64,000 bases of DNA from Flavobacterium psychrotrophum (GTDB taxonomy: Bacteria; Bacteroidota; Bacteroidia; Flavobacteriales; Flavobacteriaceae). Below the pieces are notes generated by a model. It searched no databases. It was given only the letters and a program-made list of their open reading frames with translations, and was not told the origin of the DNA. The position numbers were made by a program, and so were the translations under genes. This document shows positions 16,273-25,373 of this stretch, in pieces. The DNA lies in assembly GCF_003403075.1 (NCBI RefSeq), contig NZ_CP031557.1, positions 2,852,001 through 2,916,000 on the forward strand. Direction: 5' to 3'. Numbering within the stretch: position 1 is the first letter of the stretch; each line of letters begins with the position of its first letter.

Positions 16273-17109
16273 ATGGCTGAATTAGCATATATAGGTTACC
16301 ATTTTACAATTGAACCAAAAGACCCTGCGGCAGAAATACTGATGGCCGAGCTGGGCGAAACCCCTTTTGAAAGCTTTGAGGAAACCGAAACAGGCCTGAG
16401 CGCTTACATACAGAAACAATACTGGACAGAGGATGTACTGAATGACATCTATATATTACAGTCGCCTGAGTTTAAAATTACCTATACTGTTGAAGATATT
16501 GCACAGATAAACTGGAACGAAGAGTGGGAAAAGAATTTTGAGCCTATAGAGGTTAGTGATGACTGTCGTATACGTGCTCCGTTTCATGAATATAAAGAGG
16601 TACAGTATGATATTGTTATAGAACCTAAGATGAGTTTTGGCACAGGCCATCACGAAACCACCTTTATGATGGCGCTGCATTTACTGGAAACTGATCTTGT
16701 TGGTAAAAAAACGCTTGACATGGGGTGTGGTACTGCCATACTTGCCATACTTGCCGAAATGAAAGGCGCTGAGCCCATTGATGGCATTGATATTGATAAC
16801 TGGTGTTACCTGAACTCTATAGAAAATGCAGAACGCAATAACTGTAAGCACATAACTGTTTATGAAGGTGATGCTGCATTGCTTGAAGGTAAAAGCTATG
16901 ATGTGATTATTGCAAACATTAACCGCAATATTCTTCTTAATGATATGCAGCAATATGTAGACTGCCTTAATAAAGACGGCATTTTACTCCTTAGTGGTTT
17001 TTATGAAGAAGACATCCCTTTTATAGACGAATCATGTACCGCTAAGGGACTTACGTTTGTAAAAAAGCACCAGAAAAACAACTGGGTTTCTCTAAAATAC
17101 GTAAATTAG
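16273..17109 (+). CDS. prmA: ribosomal protein L11 methyltransferase
   Basis: 278 residues. The N-terminal substrate-recognition domain (residues 1-90) precedes the SAM domain, with MSFGTGHHETTFMM, motif I LDMGCGTAILAIL and the catalytic-loop NIN (IIANINRNILL). PrmA trimethylates L11 lysines and the N-terminus before ribosome assembly. It is followed after 18 bases by clpS, a frequent pairing in Bacteroidota, and both probably share one transcript ended by the hairpin at 17403. Confidence 0.93.
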   Translation: MAELAYIGYHFTIEPKDPAAEILMAELGETPFESFEETETGLSAYIQKQYWTEDVLNDIYILQSPEFKITYTVEDIAQINWNEEWEKNFEPIEVSDDCRIRAPFHEYKEVQYDIVIEPKMSFGTGHHETTFMMALHLLETDLVGKKTLDMGCGTAILAILAEMKGAEPIDGIDIDNWCYLNSIENAERNNCKHITVYEGDAALLEGKSYDVIIANINRNILLNDMQQYVDCLNKDGILLLSGFYEEDIPFIDESCTAKGLTFVKKHQKNNWVSLKYVN

Positions 17110-17127
17110 CATTTTAAATATTTGAAA

Positions 17128-17397
17128 ATGAGCACTAAAGTATTAGAAGAAGTACTGGTTGAAGAAGCCGTAGCTGCTAACAGTGAAATTGTATTGTTTA
17201 ATGATGATGTAAACACTTTTGACCATGTAATAAATACCCTGATAAGGGTGTGCAGCCATACCGCTGAGCAGGCAGAACAATGTGCATTGCTGGTACATTA
17301 CAAAGGCAAATGCACCGTAAAAACAGGCGAACTTAACGATTTAGAACCGCAATGCAGTTCTTTACTGGAAGCCGGCCTGAGTGCTGAAATAATCTAA
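17128..17397 (+). CDS. clpS: ATP-dependent Clp protease adaptor ClpS
   Basis: 89 residues from the ATG at 17128; a TTG two codons earlier is less likely. The core NDDVNTFDHVINTLIRVCSH is the ClpS N-degron-binding surface, and QCALLVHYKGKCTVKTG follows as expected. ClpS delivers N-end-rule substrates to ClpAP. In E. coli the first conserved residues are NDDYTPMEFV; here Tyr-Thr-Pro is replaced by VNTF, as in other Bacteroidota. Second gene of the prmA operon. Confidence 0.9.
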   Translation: MSTKVLEEVLVEEAVAANSEIVLFNDDVNTFDHVINTLIRVCSHTAEQAEQCALLVHYKGKCTVKTGELNDLEPQCSSLLEAGLSAEII

Positions 17398-17402
17398 AAA
17401 AG

Positions 17403-17437
17403 AAGCCGTCTGAGTACTAACTAAGACGGCTTTTTTG
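17403..17437 (+). terminator. Rho-independent terminator after clpS
   Basis: AAGCCGTCT / AGACGGCTT stem, 12-base loop, followed by a T run. Confidence 0.88.
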
Positions 17438-17578
17438 TTTTTATATATTTGGTTTTAGCTACTGCTTTATATCTGAATTAGCTATTTATTAACCAATTTC
17501 TTAATCCTGTTCAATAGCCATTAATTAGAAGTCTAAACATAAGCAGAGCGATATACATTCCTTTTTAGTCATGTTATT

Positions 17579-17980
17579 TTAGTTCTGCTGAGCCCTGAAA
17601 ATTGCCAACAAAAATTCAGGATCTATAAGCCCGGTGGCAGAGCGCTTCATTTCGTCTAACACACTTTTCATGGCAAAAGGGCTAAGCCCCATATTGATAC
17701 CTAATTCCCTAATAGCAACCTGCTCATTACTATGCAAAATACCATCTGCCTGCATTAACAATGCAAGCCTGTAAAACTGCAATATGCGTTCGTGTTCTGA
17801 TTTTATTACTATATGCTCAGCAGGTTCTTTAAAAAGGTTTTCGAAAATATCTTTTTCTACACGCAATTCTGAAGCTACTATCGACAGAAAACGATATTCT
17901 CTCTCATGCACATGACCATCAATTTTTGCAAAAGCAATCATCTCTGATAATAAACTGAGCTTTTCATGATAAGTGTTCAT
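17579..17980 (-). CDS. TerB-like helical protein
   Basis: 133 residues, all helical. FAKIDGHVHEREYRFLSIVA and MQADGILHSNEQVAIRELG are two EF-hand-like D-G-x-(V/I) acidic loops at repeated positions, the pattern of the TerB/DjlA-N domain superfamily. TerB-type domains bind metal and occur in stress and signalling contexts; the specific role is unknown. It is the last gene of the minus-strand signalling cluster, 64 bases after cheB, and may be co-transcribed. A tellurite phenotype should not be assumed. Confidence 0.6.
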   Translation of the reverse strand: MNTYHEKLSLLSEMIAFAKIDGHVHEREYRFLSIVASELRVEKDIFENLFKEPAEHIVIKSEHERILQFYRLALLMQADGILHSNEQVAIRELGINMGLSPFAMKSVLDEMKRSATGLIDPEFLLAIFRAQQN

Positions 17981-18044
17981 AGGTGGACTATTTTTACGCT
18001 AAAATATCTTTTTCCAGTTACAAAAACAAATCCTTTTTTGAAGC

Positions 18045-18626
18045 TTAAAAACCAAGATTATTGATAAAAGCCACAAGTCCATCTGCATCAACAAGATGGT
18101 TAGCAGTCATTTTATTAATTGCAAATTTTGGCATATACGGCATTTCGGCAGAATCAGGATCCTGTATTACCACCGTTCCTCCCATCTGTTGTATGGCTAA
18201 AAGCCCTTGTGTGCCATCGGCATTTGCACCTGAAAGTAATACAGCTGTTGCCCTGCTTCCAAAAACATCGGCCGCACTTTCAAAAACTACATCAATACTT
18301 GGCCTGCTGTAATTAACCTTATCAGATACATCAAGAGACAAGAGTCCGTTCTTTTCAAAAAGCAGGTGATAATCAGATGGTACAACATAAATAAAACCGG
18401 CTTCTAATGGTGTTTTATCTTCAATCTCTTTAACCGGAATCACGGTTTTCATAGCTATAAGATTTTCCAGGAGGCTGTCGTCAGTACTTTTACGGTGCAA
18501 TACTATTACCATTGCCCAGTTTTGCAATGGTTTAAGTTGAGGCAGTACAGCAATAAGTACTTCGAGACTACCGGCCGAACCGCCAATGAGAAGTAAGCTA
18601 ATATTTCTTATTTTATCTTCTTCCAT
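18045..18626 (-). CDS. CheB-type protein-glutamate methylesterase domain protein
   Basis: 193 residues, only the CheB catalytic domain with no receiver domain. The catalytic Ser is in LIGGSAGSLEVL (near residue 17), the His in VIVLHRK (near 44) and the Asp in SGANADGTQG (near 135). PSDYHLL and SRPSIDVVFESAADVFG are further family motifs. It would remove methyl groups (or deamidate Gln) from a receptor-like helical target. Its start overlaps the 3' end of the cheR-like gene by 19 bases, so the two are translated together. There is no chemoreceptor, CheA or CheW gene in the window, so the target is unlikely to be classical chemotaxis. Confidence 0.88.
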   Translation of the reverse strand: MEEDKIRNISLLLIGGSAGSLEVLIAVLPQLKPLQNWAMVIVLHRKSTDDSLLENLIAMKTVIPVKEIEDKTPLEAGFIYVVPSDYHLLFEKNGLLSLDVSDKVNYSRPSIDVVFESAADVFGSRATAVLLSGANADGTQGLLAIQQMGGTVVIQDPDSAEMPYMPKFAINKMTANHLVDADGLVAFINNLGF

Positions 18627-19417
18627 ATTTTTTCCTTCCTCAACTGCTCATATTTTCGCTGCATGGCAGAAAACTTTATGGTTTCTTTGGTCCCCAGGGC
18701 AAGGTATCCAAGCGTAGAAAGGCTTTCGTCAAATAATCCGAGAACCCTGTCCTGCAAATCCTTATCAAAATAGATAAGTACATTACGGCAAAGTATAAGG
18801 TCAAATTCATTAAACGAACGATCTGCTACGAGATTATGGATTGAGAATACCATTTTTTGAGATAGCTCATCCTTAAATTTTGCATAACCGTAATTAGCAA
18901 TATAGTATTTAGAAAAGTCTTCTTTACCGCCCGATTCCAGATAGTTTTCGCTATACTGTTTCATCATGCGCATTGAGAACACTCCTTTTTTAGCCGAATT
19001 TAATACAACAGGGTTAATATCAGTAGCATATATAAGCGATTTATGCAGCACGTTAGCTTCCTGCAAAAGTATAGCCATAGAAAATACTTCCTCTCCTGTG
19101 GCACAGCCTGCATGCCATATTCTTATAAAGGGCTTGGTAGCAAGTATAGGTATTATCTCATTACGAAGCACATTGTAAAAAGACGGATCGCGAAACATCT
19201 CTGTAACATTTACAGTAATTTCTTCGACCATGCGTCTAAAATACTCTTCGTCAGATCGAACCTTAGAAAGAAACTGGGCAAAATTATCAAATCCATCCAT
19301 TTGGTATAACCTGTCTACCCTGCGCTTAAATGATGCACGCGAATATCCGCCAAAGTCATACCCATGGTAATCATAAATTTCGTTTATAAGCAGTTCAAGC
19401 TGCCTGTCTTCAATCAT
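18608..19417 (-). CDS. CheR-type protein-glutamate O-methyltransferase
   Basis: 269 residues. The N-terminal helical domain includes FGGYSRASFKRRVDRL; NVTEMFRDPSFY is the conserved CheR motif; SAM-binding motif I is WHAGCATGEEVFSMAILL; LILCRNVLIYFD is motif IV. No TPR extension. It methylates Glu side chains, normally on receptors. Here it lies 13 bases after a stand-alone receiver gene and overlaps the cheB-like gene, within an operon of hybrid kinases, so its likely substrate is one of those kinases or an unlinked sensor. Confidence 0.9.
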   Translation of the reverse strand: MIEDRQLELLINEIYDYHGYDFGGYSRASFKRRVDRLYQMDGFDNFAQFLSKVRSDEEYFRRMVEEITVNVTEMFRDPSFYNVLRNEIIPILATKPFIRIWHAGCATGEEVFSMAILLQEANVLHKSLIYATDINPVVLNSAKKGVFSMRMMKQYSENYLESGGKEDFSKYYIANYGYAKFKDELSQKMVFSIHNLVADRSFNEFDLILCRNVLIYFDKDLQDRVLGLFDESLSTLGYLALGTKETIKFSAMQRKYEQLRKEKIWKKIK

Positions 19418-19430
19418 AGCATTCTTTTTA

Positions 19431-19796
19431 TTACACCGCGTTAAGCACCTCCATCAGCTTATCCATATCAATAGGCTTTGCAATATAATCATCTGCACCT
19501 GCTTCAAGGCACTTTTCGCGGTCGCCCACCATAGCCTGTGCCGTTACAGATATTACAGGTACACCTTTGCGCTTATTTAACGATTTGATAAGCGGTATGG
19601 CTTCATAACCATCCATACCGGGCATCATCATATCTATAAGTATAATATCTACATGAGTATCGCCTTTTAATAACTCCAGTGCCTCTTCTGCCCCTGTACA
19701 TGAAATGCAGTTAAAGCCTTTTATTCTTAAAACTGCGCTAAGTGCAAAAATATTGCGGGGATCGTCGTCAATAATCAATACTGTTTTTTTGTCCAT
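19431..19796 (-). CDS. single-domain response regulator
   Basis: 121 residues, receiver domain only. The acidic pocket IDDDPRN, phospho-acceptor Asp in IILIDMMMPGMDG (near residue 56), conserved Thr/Ser in VISVTAQ and Lys in DYIAKPID are all intact. There is no output domain, so it acts through phospho-transfer or protein binding. It closely resembles the third receiver of the neighbouring hybrid kinase (same GDREKC.AGA.DYI.KP run), suggesting it arose from or works with that domain. 24 bases downstream of the kinase gene, 13 upstream of cheR. Confidence 0.9.
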   Translation of the reverse strand: MDKKTVLIIDDDPRNIFALSAVLRIKGFNCISCTGAEEALELLKGDTHVDIILIDMMMPGMDGYEAIPLIKSLNKRKGVPVISVTAQAMVGDREKCLEAGADDYIAKPIDMDKLMEVLNAV

Positions 19797-19820
19797 CTTT
19801 CTTCGTATTCTTCTTATCGA

Positions 19821-22800
19821 TTATTGTTTATCATATAGCCAAACCCTTAGCAGCGATAACAACTGGTCTATATCTACCGGCTTTGTTATATAATCGCTGG
19901 CACCGGCGTTAATACATTTTTCGCGGTCGCCCGTCATGGCTTTTGCCGTTACAGCTATTACCGGCAGGTTGCGGTATTCTGCCTTTTGGCGAATGCGGGT
20001 AGCCGTTTCATAACCATCCATATTAGGCATCATCATATCCAGTAGCACCACATCGGTATCCGGGTTCTGGTTAAGAACAGTTAGTGCCTCCTTGCCATCA
20101 ATAGCGGTAATAACATTCATCTTAAGCGATTCAAGCGCCTTAGTTAATGAATAAATGTTCCTTACATCATCATCTACCACCAATACCTTCTTACCGTTAA
20201 GGATATTATTAAGCTGGCTCAGTTTTTTTGCCACATCGCGCTTATCGCCTTTCTTATTTTCTTCTACAAGGTGCAGGAATAGCGATACCTCATCGAGCAT
20301 ACGCTGATATGAGTGTGCTGTTTTTACAATAATACTGTCTGCATACTTTTTAATCTTAAGCTCTTCTTTCATAGAAAGGCTCTTACCAGTAAATACAATA
20401 ACGGGCAGGTTTTCAAGTCCCGGGTTTTGTTTTACATTTTCAAGTAGCTCATACGCCTGCCTGTCCGGTACGCCCATGTCTAATATTACACAGTCTACGG
20501 CACTTTGCTTAAGGGTATCTACCCCTTCAGCTATTTCGCTTTTTATCTCACTGTTAATGTTGTAGGTTTCTAAAAAGTAAGCCAGGGCTTTAGCATGCTT
20601 AGGGTTATCTTCTATAATAAGTACCTTTTGAGACTCGCGGTTTATAAAGTGTTCTATGCGCTTAAATACTTCCGGTATTTGCTCATAGGCCACCGGCTTA
20701 TCTAAGAAGTTTACAGCGCCTTTAAGCAAGCTCTCTTTTTTAAGCTTATGCGATGACATTATATGCACCGGAATATGCTTGGTATGTGCATTTGCCTTAA
20801 GCTCTTCCATTACTTCCCAGCCACTTTTTATAGGCAGCTCAATATCCAGAAGCACCCCAACCGGCTTGTATGCCAGGGCAAGGTTAAGTGCATGGTCGCC
20901 ACGCACACTTACAATACCTTTATAACCACGCTTACGGGTAAAATCTAAAAGGGTTTTGGCAAAGTTAACGTCGTCTTCTACAATAAGTATCGACTTATCT
21001 TCGGGCTTTAGGCTATCGCGGTCATCCGGCACATCATCCGGTATTGACTCACTCCTGAAATAGTATTTTTCATTCTCATTTTCATCTTCTGCATCAACAT
21101 CTTCTACAACTGGCTTAGTATTTAAGAATGATGCCGAAACCGTAACCGGCTGCGCGCTTTGTGCACCTATTACAGGTATGGTTAAGGTAAACTCACTCCC
21201 CTTATTAACCTCGCTCCTAAGGCCAATTTCGCCATTAAGAAGCTTAGCCAGTTCGCGGCTTATAGAGAGCCCCAGGCCTGTACCGCCGTACTTGCGCTTA
21301 GTAGAACCATCTGCCTGCTGGAACGCTTCAAAAACAAGAGGCTGCTTTTCATGCGGAATACCAATACCGGTATCTTTCACATTAAAGGAAACCATCTTTT
21401 CGTTTATTGGGTTTTTCTTTATTTCAAGGGTTACACTACCCTCAGACGTAAATTTAACTGCATTCGATATCAGGTTTTTCAGTATTTGCTCCAGGCGCAT
21501 CTTGTCGGTGCGTATTACAAGTGGAGCATCTTTTGCATCTATTGTAAACTCAATACCTTTTTCGCGCGCTACCTGTGTAAACAGGCCATTTAAGGTATCG
21601 GTAATTTCATTTACGGCAACATCGGCAAACTCAAGATCCATTTTACCGGCCTCAATTTTACTCAAATCAAGTATCTCGTCAATAAGGCCTAAAAGCCCAT
21701 TACCCGAACTTTGTATAACACGGGCAAACTCTACCTGTTCGCCACTCATATTCTTCTCATTATTTTCAGAAAGCAGCCTGCTTAACAGCAATATTGAGTT
21801 TAACGGAGTACGCAGCTCGTGCGACATATTAGCAAGGAATTCTGACTTATAACGTGTTGTAATTTCAAGGTCTTCAGATTTTTTCTGTATCTCCAGGTTA
21901 CGTTCTTCAAGAAGGGTACTACGCTCTGCAAGTTCTTCATTGGTTTGCTGCAGTTCTTCCTGCTGCACGCGAAGCTCTTCTTCACTGGCCTGTAGTTTTT
22001 CGGTCTGTGCCTCAAGTTCGGCGTTCATGCCTTCCAGTTCACTGTGCTGAGCACGAAGCTCTTCACCCTGTGCCTGTGTTACTTCAAGAAGTTCCTGCAC
22101 GCGTTTTCTGCTTTGGGCAGCACGCAGTGCTATGCCTATATTTTTAGCAACGGCTTCTAAAAATTCTATTTCGCTTGTATTAAAGCCCTTTACGCTTACA
22201 AGCCCCATAGCGCCTTCTACCTTAACATCTATAAGCGGAATGGCTACTACATGCGAAGGTTTTAATTCTCCCAGTGCATAGGATACGATAACATTTTCTG
22301 CCGCTATGCCTTTTAACTGCATAAACTCGCCTGAAAGGGCTGCCTGGCCTAAAATACCGTCGCCAAGTTTTACGGTTCTCCTGTCTTCTCCCGGTACAAA
22401 ACTGTATCCTGCCATTACATGCAGCAGGTCGTTTTCATTAACATATATTGCGCCGGCATCACTTGAGGTATAGTTAGCAACATAGTTGATAATGTCCTTA
22501 CAAAGCTGTTCGATAGATTTTTCACCTATCATTACGGTGTTAAGTTCTGCAAGACCTGCCTGGTGCCATTCGTTTTCAGAAAGGCTTTTAAATGATTTGC
22601 CCAGGGCTTTTGCCATATTGTTCAATGATCCGCTAACAGTACCCAAAGAATCATTTTGCTTATCATCTGTACGGATATCATAGTTACCTGCCGAAATCTG
22701 GGTTGCTATAGCACTTATAGCTTCAATACGATCAGCCGTTTCAATATCTTTTTGTTTAAGCTCTTCACTTAGTTTAGCACGTTCCCTGAAATCGCGCATA

Positions 22801-23402
22801 ATACGACTAAAATAAAAACCGCTTATAACCAATGAAAGTACAGCTGCAAACACAATCAGTACCATGCTATACGCAGCATAGCTATTACTGGCCTCTGTAC
22901 GCGTAGTTAAAAGGCTTTGCTCCTCATTCTCCATACGGTTAACGAGTGTGCGCACACGTGCCATAAGCTCCCTGCCACGGTCAAGGTCTTCTACAAAAAC
23001 GGTCCTGCCCTGTTTTTTAAGCGCTATCCTGTCTGCCAAAAAATTAAAAAAGGCTGACCGTATAGGCTTTAATTCGCTAAGGCTTTTTTGCTGCCTTGGG
23101 TTATCGACTGTAAGATTATCTACCTCGTTAAAAAATGCATCTGCCTTAGCTTCAGAATCTTTATACTGGGTAAGATACTCGTCCTGACCCGTTAATAAAT
23201 ACCCCCGCATACTGGTTTGGGCTTCAATAAGCACTACCCTGCCACCGTTAAGGTTATAAATAACCTTTTGGGTATGGTCTACCCACTGGTTACTGTCAAG
23301 GAGTTTCCTGATGCTTAAAAATGAGGCTACCGAACTTATAGTAAGTATCACAAAGGATACACTAAAGCCGACTAATAAATTCCTCTTGAAATTACTGTTC
23401 AT
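19821..23402 (-). CDS. hybrid sensor histidine kinase, CHASE3-HAMP-GAF-HisKA-HATPase-REC-REC-REC
   Basis: 1193 residues. Two membrane helices (about 10-32 and 177-198) enclose a CHASE3-like periplasmic helical domain with the RGYLLTGQDEYL signature. A HAMP-like region (about 200-275), a GAF domain (about 285-430) and a long Glu/Gln-rich coiled coil (about 432-515) follow. The HisKA phospho-His is in SHELRTPLN (His528), then the ATPase with NLISNAVKF, DTGIGI and GGTGLGLSI. Three receivers follow: LLDIELP, ILDMGVPD and LLDMMMP carry their acceptor Asp. The sensor probably reads envelope stress or solute and passes phosphate through the receivers. It is the second gene of the operon, 23 bases after the receiver-kinase gene. 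Confidence 0.92.
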   Translation of the reverse strand: MNSNFKRNLLVGFSVSFVILTISSVASFLSIRKLLDSNQWVDHTQKVIYNLNGGRVVLIEAQTSMRGYLLTGQDEYLTQYKDSEAKADAFFNEVDNLTVDNPRQQKSLSELKPIRSAFFNFLADRIALKKQGRTVFVEDLDRGRELMARVRTLVNRMENEEQSLLTTRTEASNSYAAYSMVLIVFAAVLSLVISGFYFSRIMRDFRERAKLSEELKQKDIETADRIEAISAIATQISAGNYDIRTDDKQNDSLGTVSGSLNNMAKALGKSFKSLSENEWHQAGLAELNTVMIGEKSIEQLCKDIINYVANYTSSDAGAIYVNENDLLHVMAGYSFVPGEDRRTVKLGDGILGQAALSGEFMQLKGIAAENVIVSYALGELKPSHVVAIPLIDVKVEGAMGLVSVKGFNTSEIEFLEAVAKNIGIALRAAQSRKRVQELLEVTQAQGEELRAQHSELEGMNAELEAQTEKLQASEEELRVQQEELQQTNEELAERSTLLEERNLEIQKKSEDLEITTRYKSEFLANMSHELRTPLNSILLLSRLLSENNEKNMSGEQVEFARVIQSSGNGLLGLIDEILDLSKIEAGKMDLEFADVAVNEITDTLNGLFTQVAREKGIEFTIDAKDAPLVIRTDKMRLEQILKNLISNAVKFTSEGSVTLEIKKNPINEKMVSFNVKDTGIGIPHEKQPLVFEAFQQADGSTKRKYGGTGLGLSISRELAKLLNGEIGLRSEVNKGSEFTLTIPVIGAQSAQPVTVSASFLNTKPVVEDVDAEDENENEKYYFRSESIPDDVPDDRDSLKPEDKSILIVEDDVNFAKTLLDFTRKRGYKGIVSVRGDHALNLALAYKPVGVLLDIELPIKSGWEVMEELKANAHTKHIPVHIMSSHKLKKESLLKGAVNFLDKPVAYEQIPEVFKRIEHFINRESQKVLIIEDNPKHAKALAYFLETYNINSEIKSEIAEGVDTLKQSAVDCVILDMGVPDRQAYELLENVKQNPGLENLPVIVFTGKSLSMKEELKIKKYADSIIVKTAHSYQRMLDEVSLFLHLVEENKKGDKRDVAKKLSQLNNILNGKKVLVVDDDVRNIYSLTKALESLKMNVITAIDGKEALTVLNQNPDTDVVLLDMMMPNMDGYETATRIRQKAEYRNLPVIAVTAKAMTGDREKCINAGASDYITKPVDIDQLLSLLRVWLYDKQ

Positions 23403-23425
23403 GTATTGTTTCTGGTTATATGCGT

Positions 23426-24628
23426 TTATACAGGAAACACCATTATAAAACTGGCCCCTTTTTCAAGGCTGCTTTTGGCGGTAATAATCCCGTTATGTTT
23501 TTCTATAATCTTTTTGGCAATTGCAAGGCCAATGCCGGTGCCCTCATAACTTTGCCTGTCGTTTAAGCTCTGAAAGATAATAAATATCCGGTCAAGATAT
23601 TTTTCATCAAAGCCTATTCCATTGTCTTTTACGGTAATCCTGTAAAACGTTCCCTCTTGAACAGCAGCGCTGTCAAAGCTTTTTTCGTTTACATATTCGC
23701 CATTTATTTCAACAACCGGCGGTTCGCTATTTTTTGCAAACTTAAGCGAATTTCCGATAAGGTTTTGAAAAAGTTGACGTAACTGCGTGTAGACACCATT
23801 TATAGTAGCAAGGTTACCCGCTTTTACTGTAGCATCTTTTTCTTCTATCAGATAATCAAAGTCGGTAGTAACCTCAGCAATAATCTTGTTAAGATTACAC
23901 ATTTCGGGCGCTACATTACTGGAAAGCCTGGAATAATCAAGCAAATCTGTAATGAGCCTTGACATCCTTTCGGCAGACCGTATGGTACGGTCTACATAGT
24001 TTACCCCGTCTTCAGAATTAATGTAGCGTTCTTTTATAATTTTGCTAAACATCTCTATTTTCCTGAGCGGCTCTTTAAGATCGTGCGATACTACCCAGCT
24101 AAATTGTTGCAGCTCGTGGTTACGCATTTCCAGCTCATCATTTTTAGCAACAAGCTCAGCAGTACGTTCAGCCACTTTAGCCTCAAGGTTATCCTGTGCT
24201 TCTTTGCGTATCTCTACTTCTTTACTAAGTATATCGCGAATGCTTCTCAGCTCCTGTTTTTGCTCATAGAGCTTTAAAAATGTTTTTACTTTTAAGATAA
24301 GAAAATCAGGATCTACCGGTTTTGTAATGTAGTCTACCGCTCCGGTTTCATAACCACGCGATATATATTTTTTCTCCTTATTTATGGCCGATAAAAAAAT
24401 AACAGGTATGTCTTTTGTACGCGAGCTTCCGGCCATGATTTCCATAACCTCAAAGCCATCCATACCCGGCATTTGCACATCGAGTATAATAAGTGAATAG
24501 TTTACTTTAAGGATTTTTATAAGTGCTTCTTCTCCAGATTCAGCAGAGTCTGCCTGTAAACCATGTATCTCAAGAATTTTTTTGAGGGGCATTATATTTT
24601 CCCTCTGATCGTCAACAATAAGTATCAT
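23426..24628 (-). CDS. receiver-histidine kinase (REC-coiled coil-HisKA-HATPase)
   Basis: 400 residues, cytoplasmic. The receiver is at residues 1-120 (IVDDQREN, acceptor Asp50 in IILDVQMPGMDG, DYITKPVD). A coiled coil (120-175) leads to HisKA with His182 in SHDLKEPLRK, the phytochrome-like HisKA variant, and a complete ATPase (NSLKFA, DNGIGF, GTGIGLAI). With an N-terminal receiver and no sensor, it probably takes phosphate or a signal from the hybrid kinase. First gene of the six-gene minus-strand unit. No exact promoter box was found upstream. Confidence 0.9.
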   Translation of the reverse strand: MILIVDDQRENIMPLKKILEIHGLQADSAESGEEALIKILKVNYSLIILDVQMPGMDGFEVMEIMAGSSRTKDIPVIFLSAINKEKKYISRGYETGAVDYITKPVDPDFLILKVKTFLKLYEQKQELRSIRDILSKEVEIRKEAQDNLEAKVAERTAELVAKNDELEMRNHELQQFSWVVSHDLKEPLRKIEMFSKIIKERYINSEDGVNYVDRTIRSAERMSRLITDLLDYSRLSSNVAPEMCNLNKIIAEVTTDFDYLIEEKDATVKAGNLATINGVYTQLRQLFQNLIGNSLKFAKNSEPPVVEINGEYVNEKSFDSAAVQEGTFYRITVKDNGIGFDEKYLDRIFIIFQSLNDRQSYEGTGIGLAIAKKIIEKHNGIITAKSSLEKGASFIMVFPV

Positions 24629-25189
24629 GGTTTAGAAAGGAGATAAAATATAGTGAGCCCGGCAAAACCTACAAACAGTAAAGTATTAGCGGGCAACATA
24701 TTATTATAATAAATATAAGTAAAGCGGTGATTTTTGTTCACAAATCAAATGTATAAAAATAAGTGTTAAGGGTTTGTTAATTTTTAAAAGAAGAAACTTA
24801 ATGTTTACAGCCAAAAATCCTCGCATTACAAATCTATAATTTCAGTAAACAGGTTGAAATTATTTCGACAACTGTACCTGTAAAGAATAAAAAACACAAC
24901 AAATCTTTTCTTAATTATTAAAAATAATAACACTAAAATAACATAAAGTGAAATACAACGTAAAAAAAGGAGCTAATTTATATCTACAAAATTAAAATAT
25001 ATAACAAAATAACATGCTACACAATATTTAATTTCACACGTATTATCAAGACTTATTATTGCCGCAGATTTTTTTTGAGAAGCAGAAAACCAAATAATAC
25101 AATCCTTCGTATATATTGGCAAATCGACGCACTGTCCCCAAAAATAATAAGTCATCTTAATTAAAGTAAGGTGTGGTTTCGATGGCTTC

Positions 25190-25222
25190 CCTCCTCTTTA
25201 ATAAAATAAAGGGGAGGTTTTT
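25190..25222 (+). terminator. orphan terminator-like hairpin
   Basis: CCTCCTCTTT pairs with AAAGGGGAGG (one T-G pair), loop of 8 bases, then TTTTTATTT. No plus-strand gene ends just upstream. Confidence 0.6.
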
Positions 25223-25295
25223 ATTTATATAACAATTACAGGCGTTAACAATTTAATAATATGCAAATGTTACATAAACAACTGTTATGCTGTTT

Positions 25296-25322
25296 TTTGT
25301 GATGAAATTTAGCTTACATTTG
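25296..25322 (+). promoter_or_regulatory. putative promoter of first giant T9SS gene (TTTG-N15-TACATTTG)
   Basis: Exact -7 box at 25315-25322 and a TTTG at 25296-25299, though the 15-base spacer is short. The ATG is 52 bases downstream. Confidence 0.5.
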
Positions 25323-25373
25323 CCAATCCTAAAAATGCACAAAGTTAAAATTGAAATTAATTAACGTTTATTT

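Larger units (their letters stand above)
24629..25373. other. 745-base AT-rich intergenic region
   Basis: Divergent spacer between the receiver-kinase operon and the first giant T9SS gene. It is very AT-rich with no credible gene; a 60-codon minus-strand frame at 24973-25155 has no recognisable features. It holds an orphan plus-strand terminator at 25190 and a promoter box at 25315. A small RNA ending at that terminator is possible but unsupported otherwise. Confidence 0.6.

Noticed and set aside
17579..17980. Tellurite resistance locus
   Set aside because: Only a TerB-like domain; no TerC, TerD or other ter genes nearby.
18045..19417. Classical chemotaxis operon
   Set aside because: No CheA, CheW, CheY-CheZ set or methyl-accepting protein, and flavobacteria usually lack flagella.
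24973..25155. 60-codon minus-strand open frame
   Set aside because: No family features, AT-rich chance frame, no promoter or terminator.
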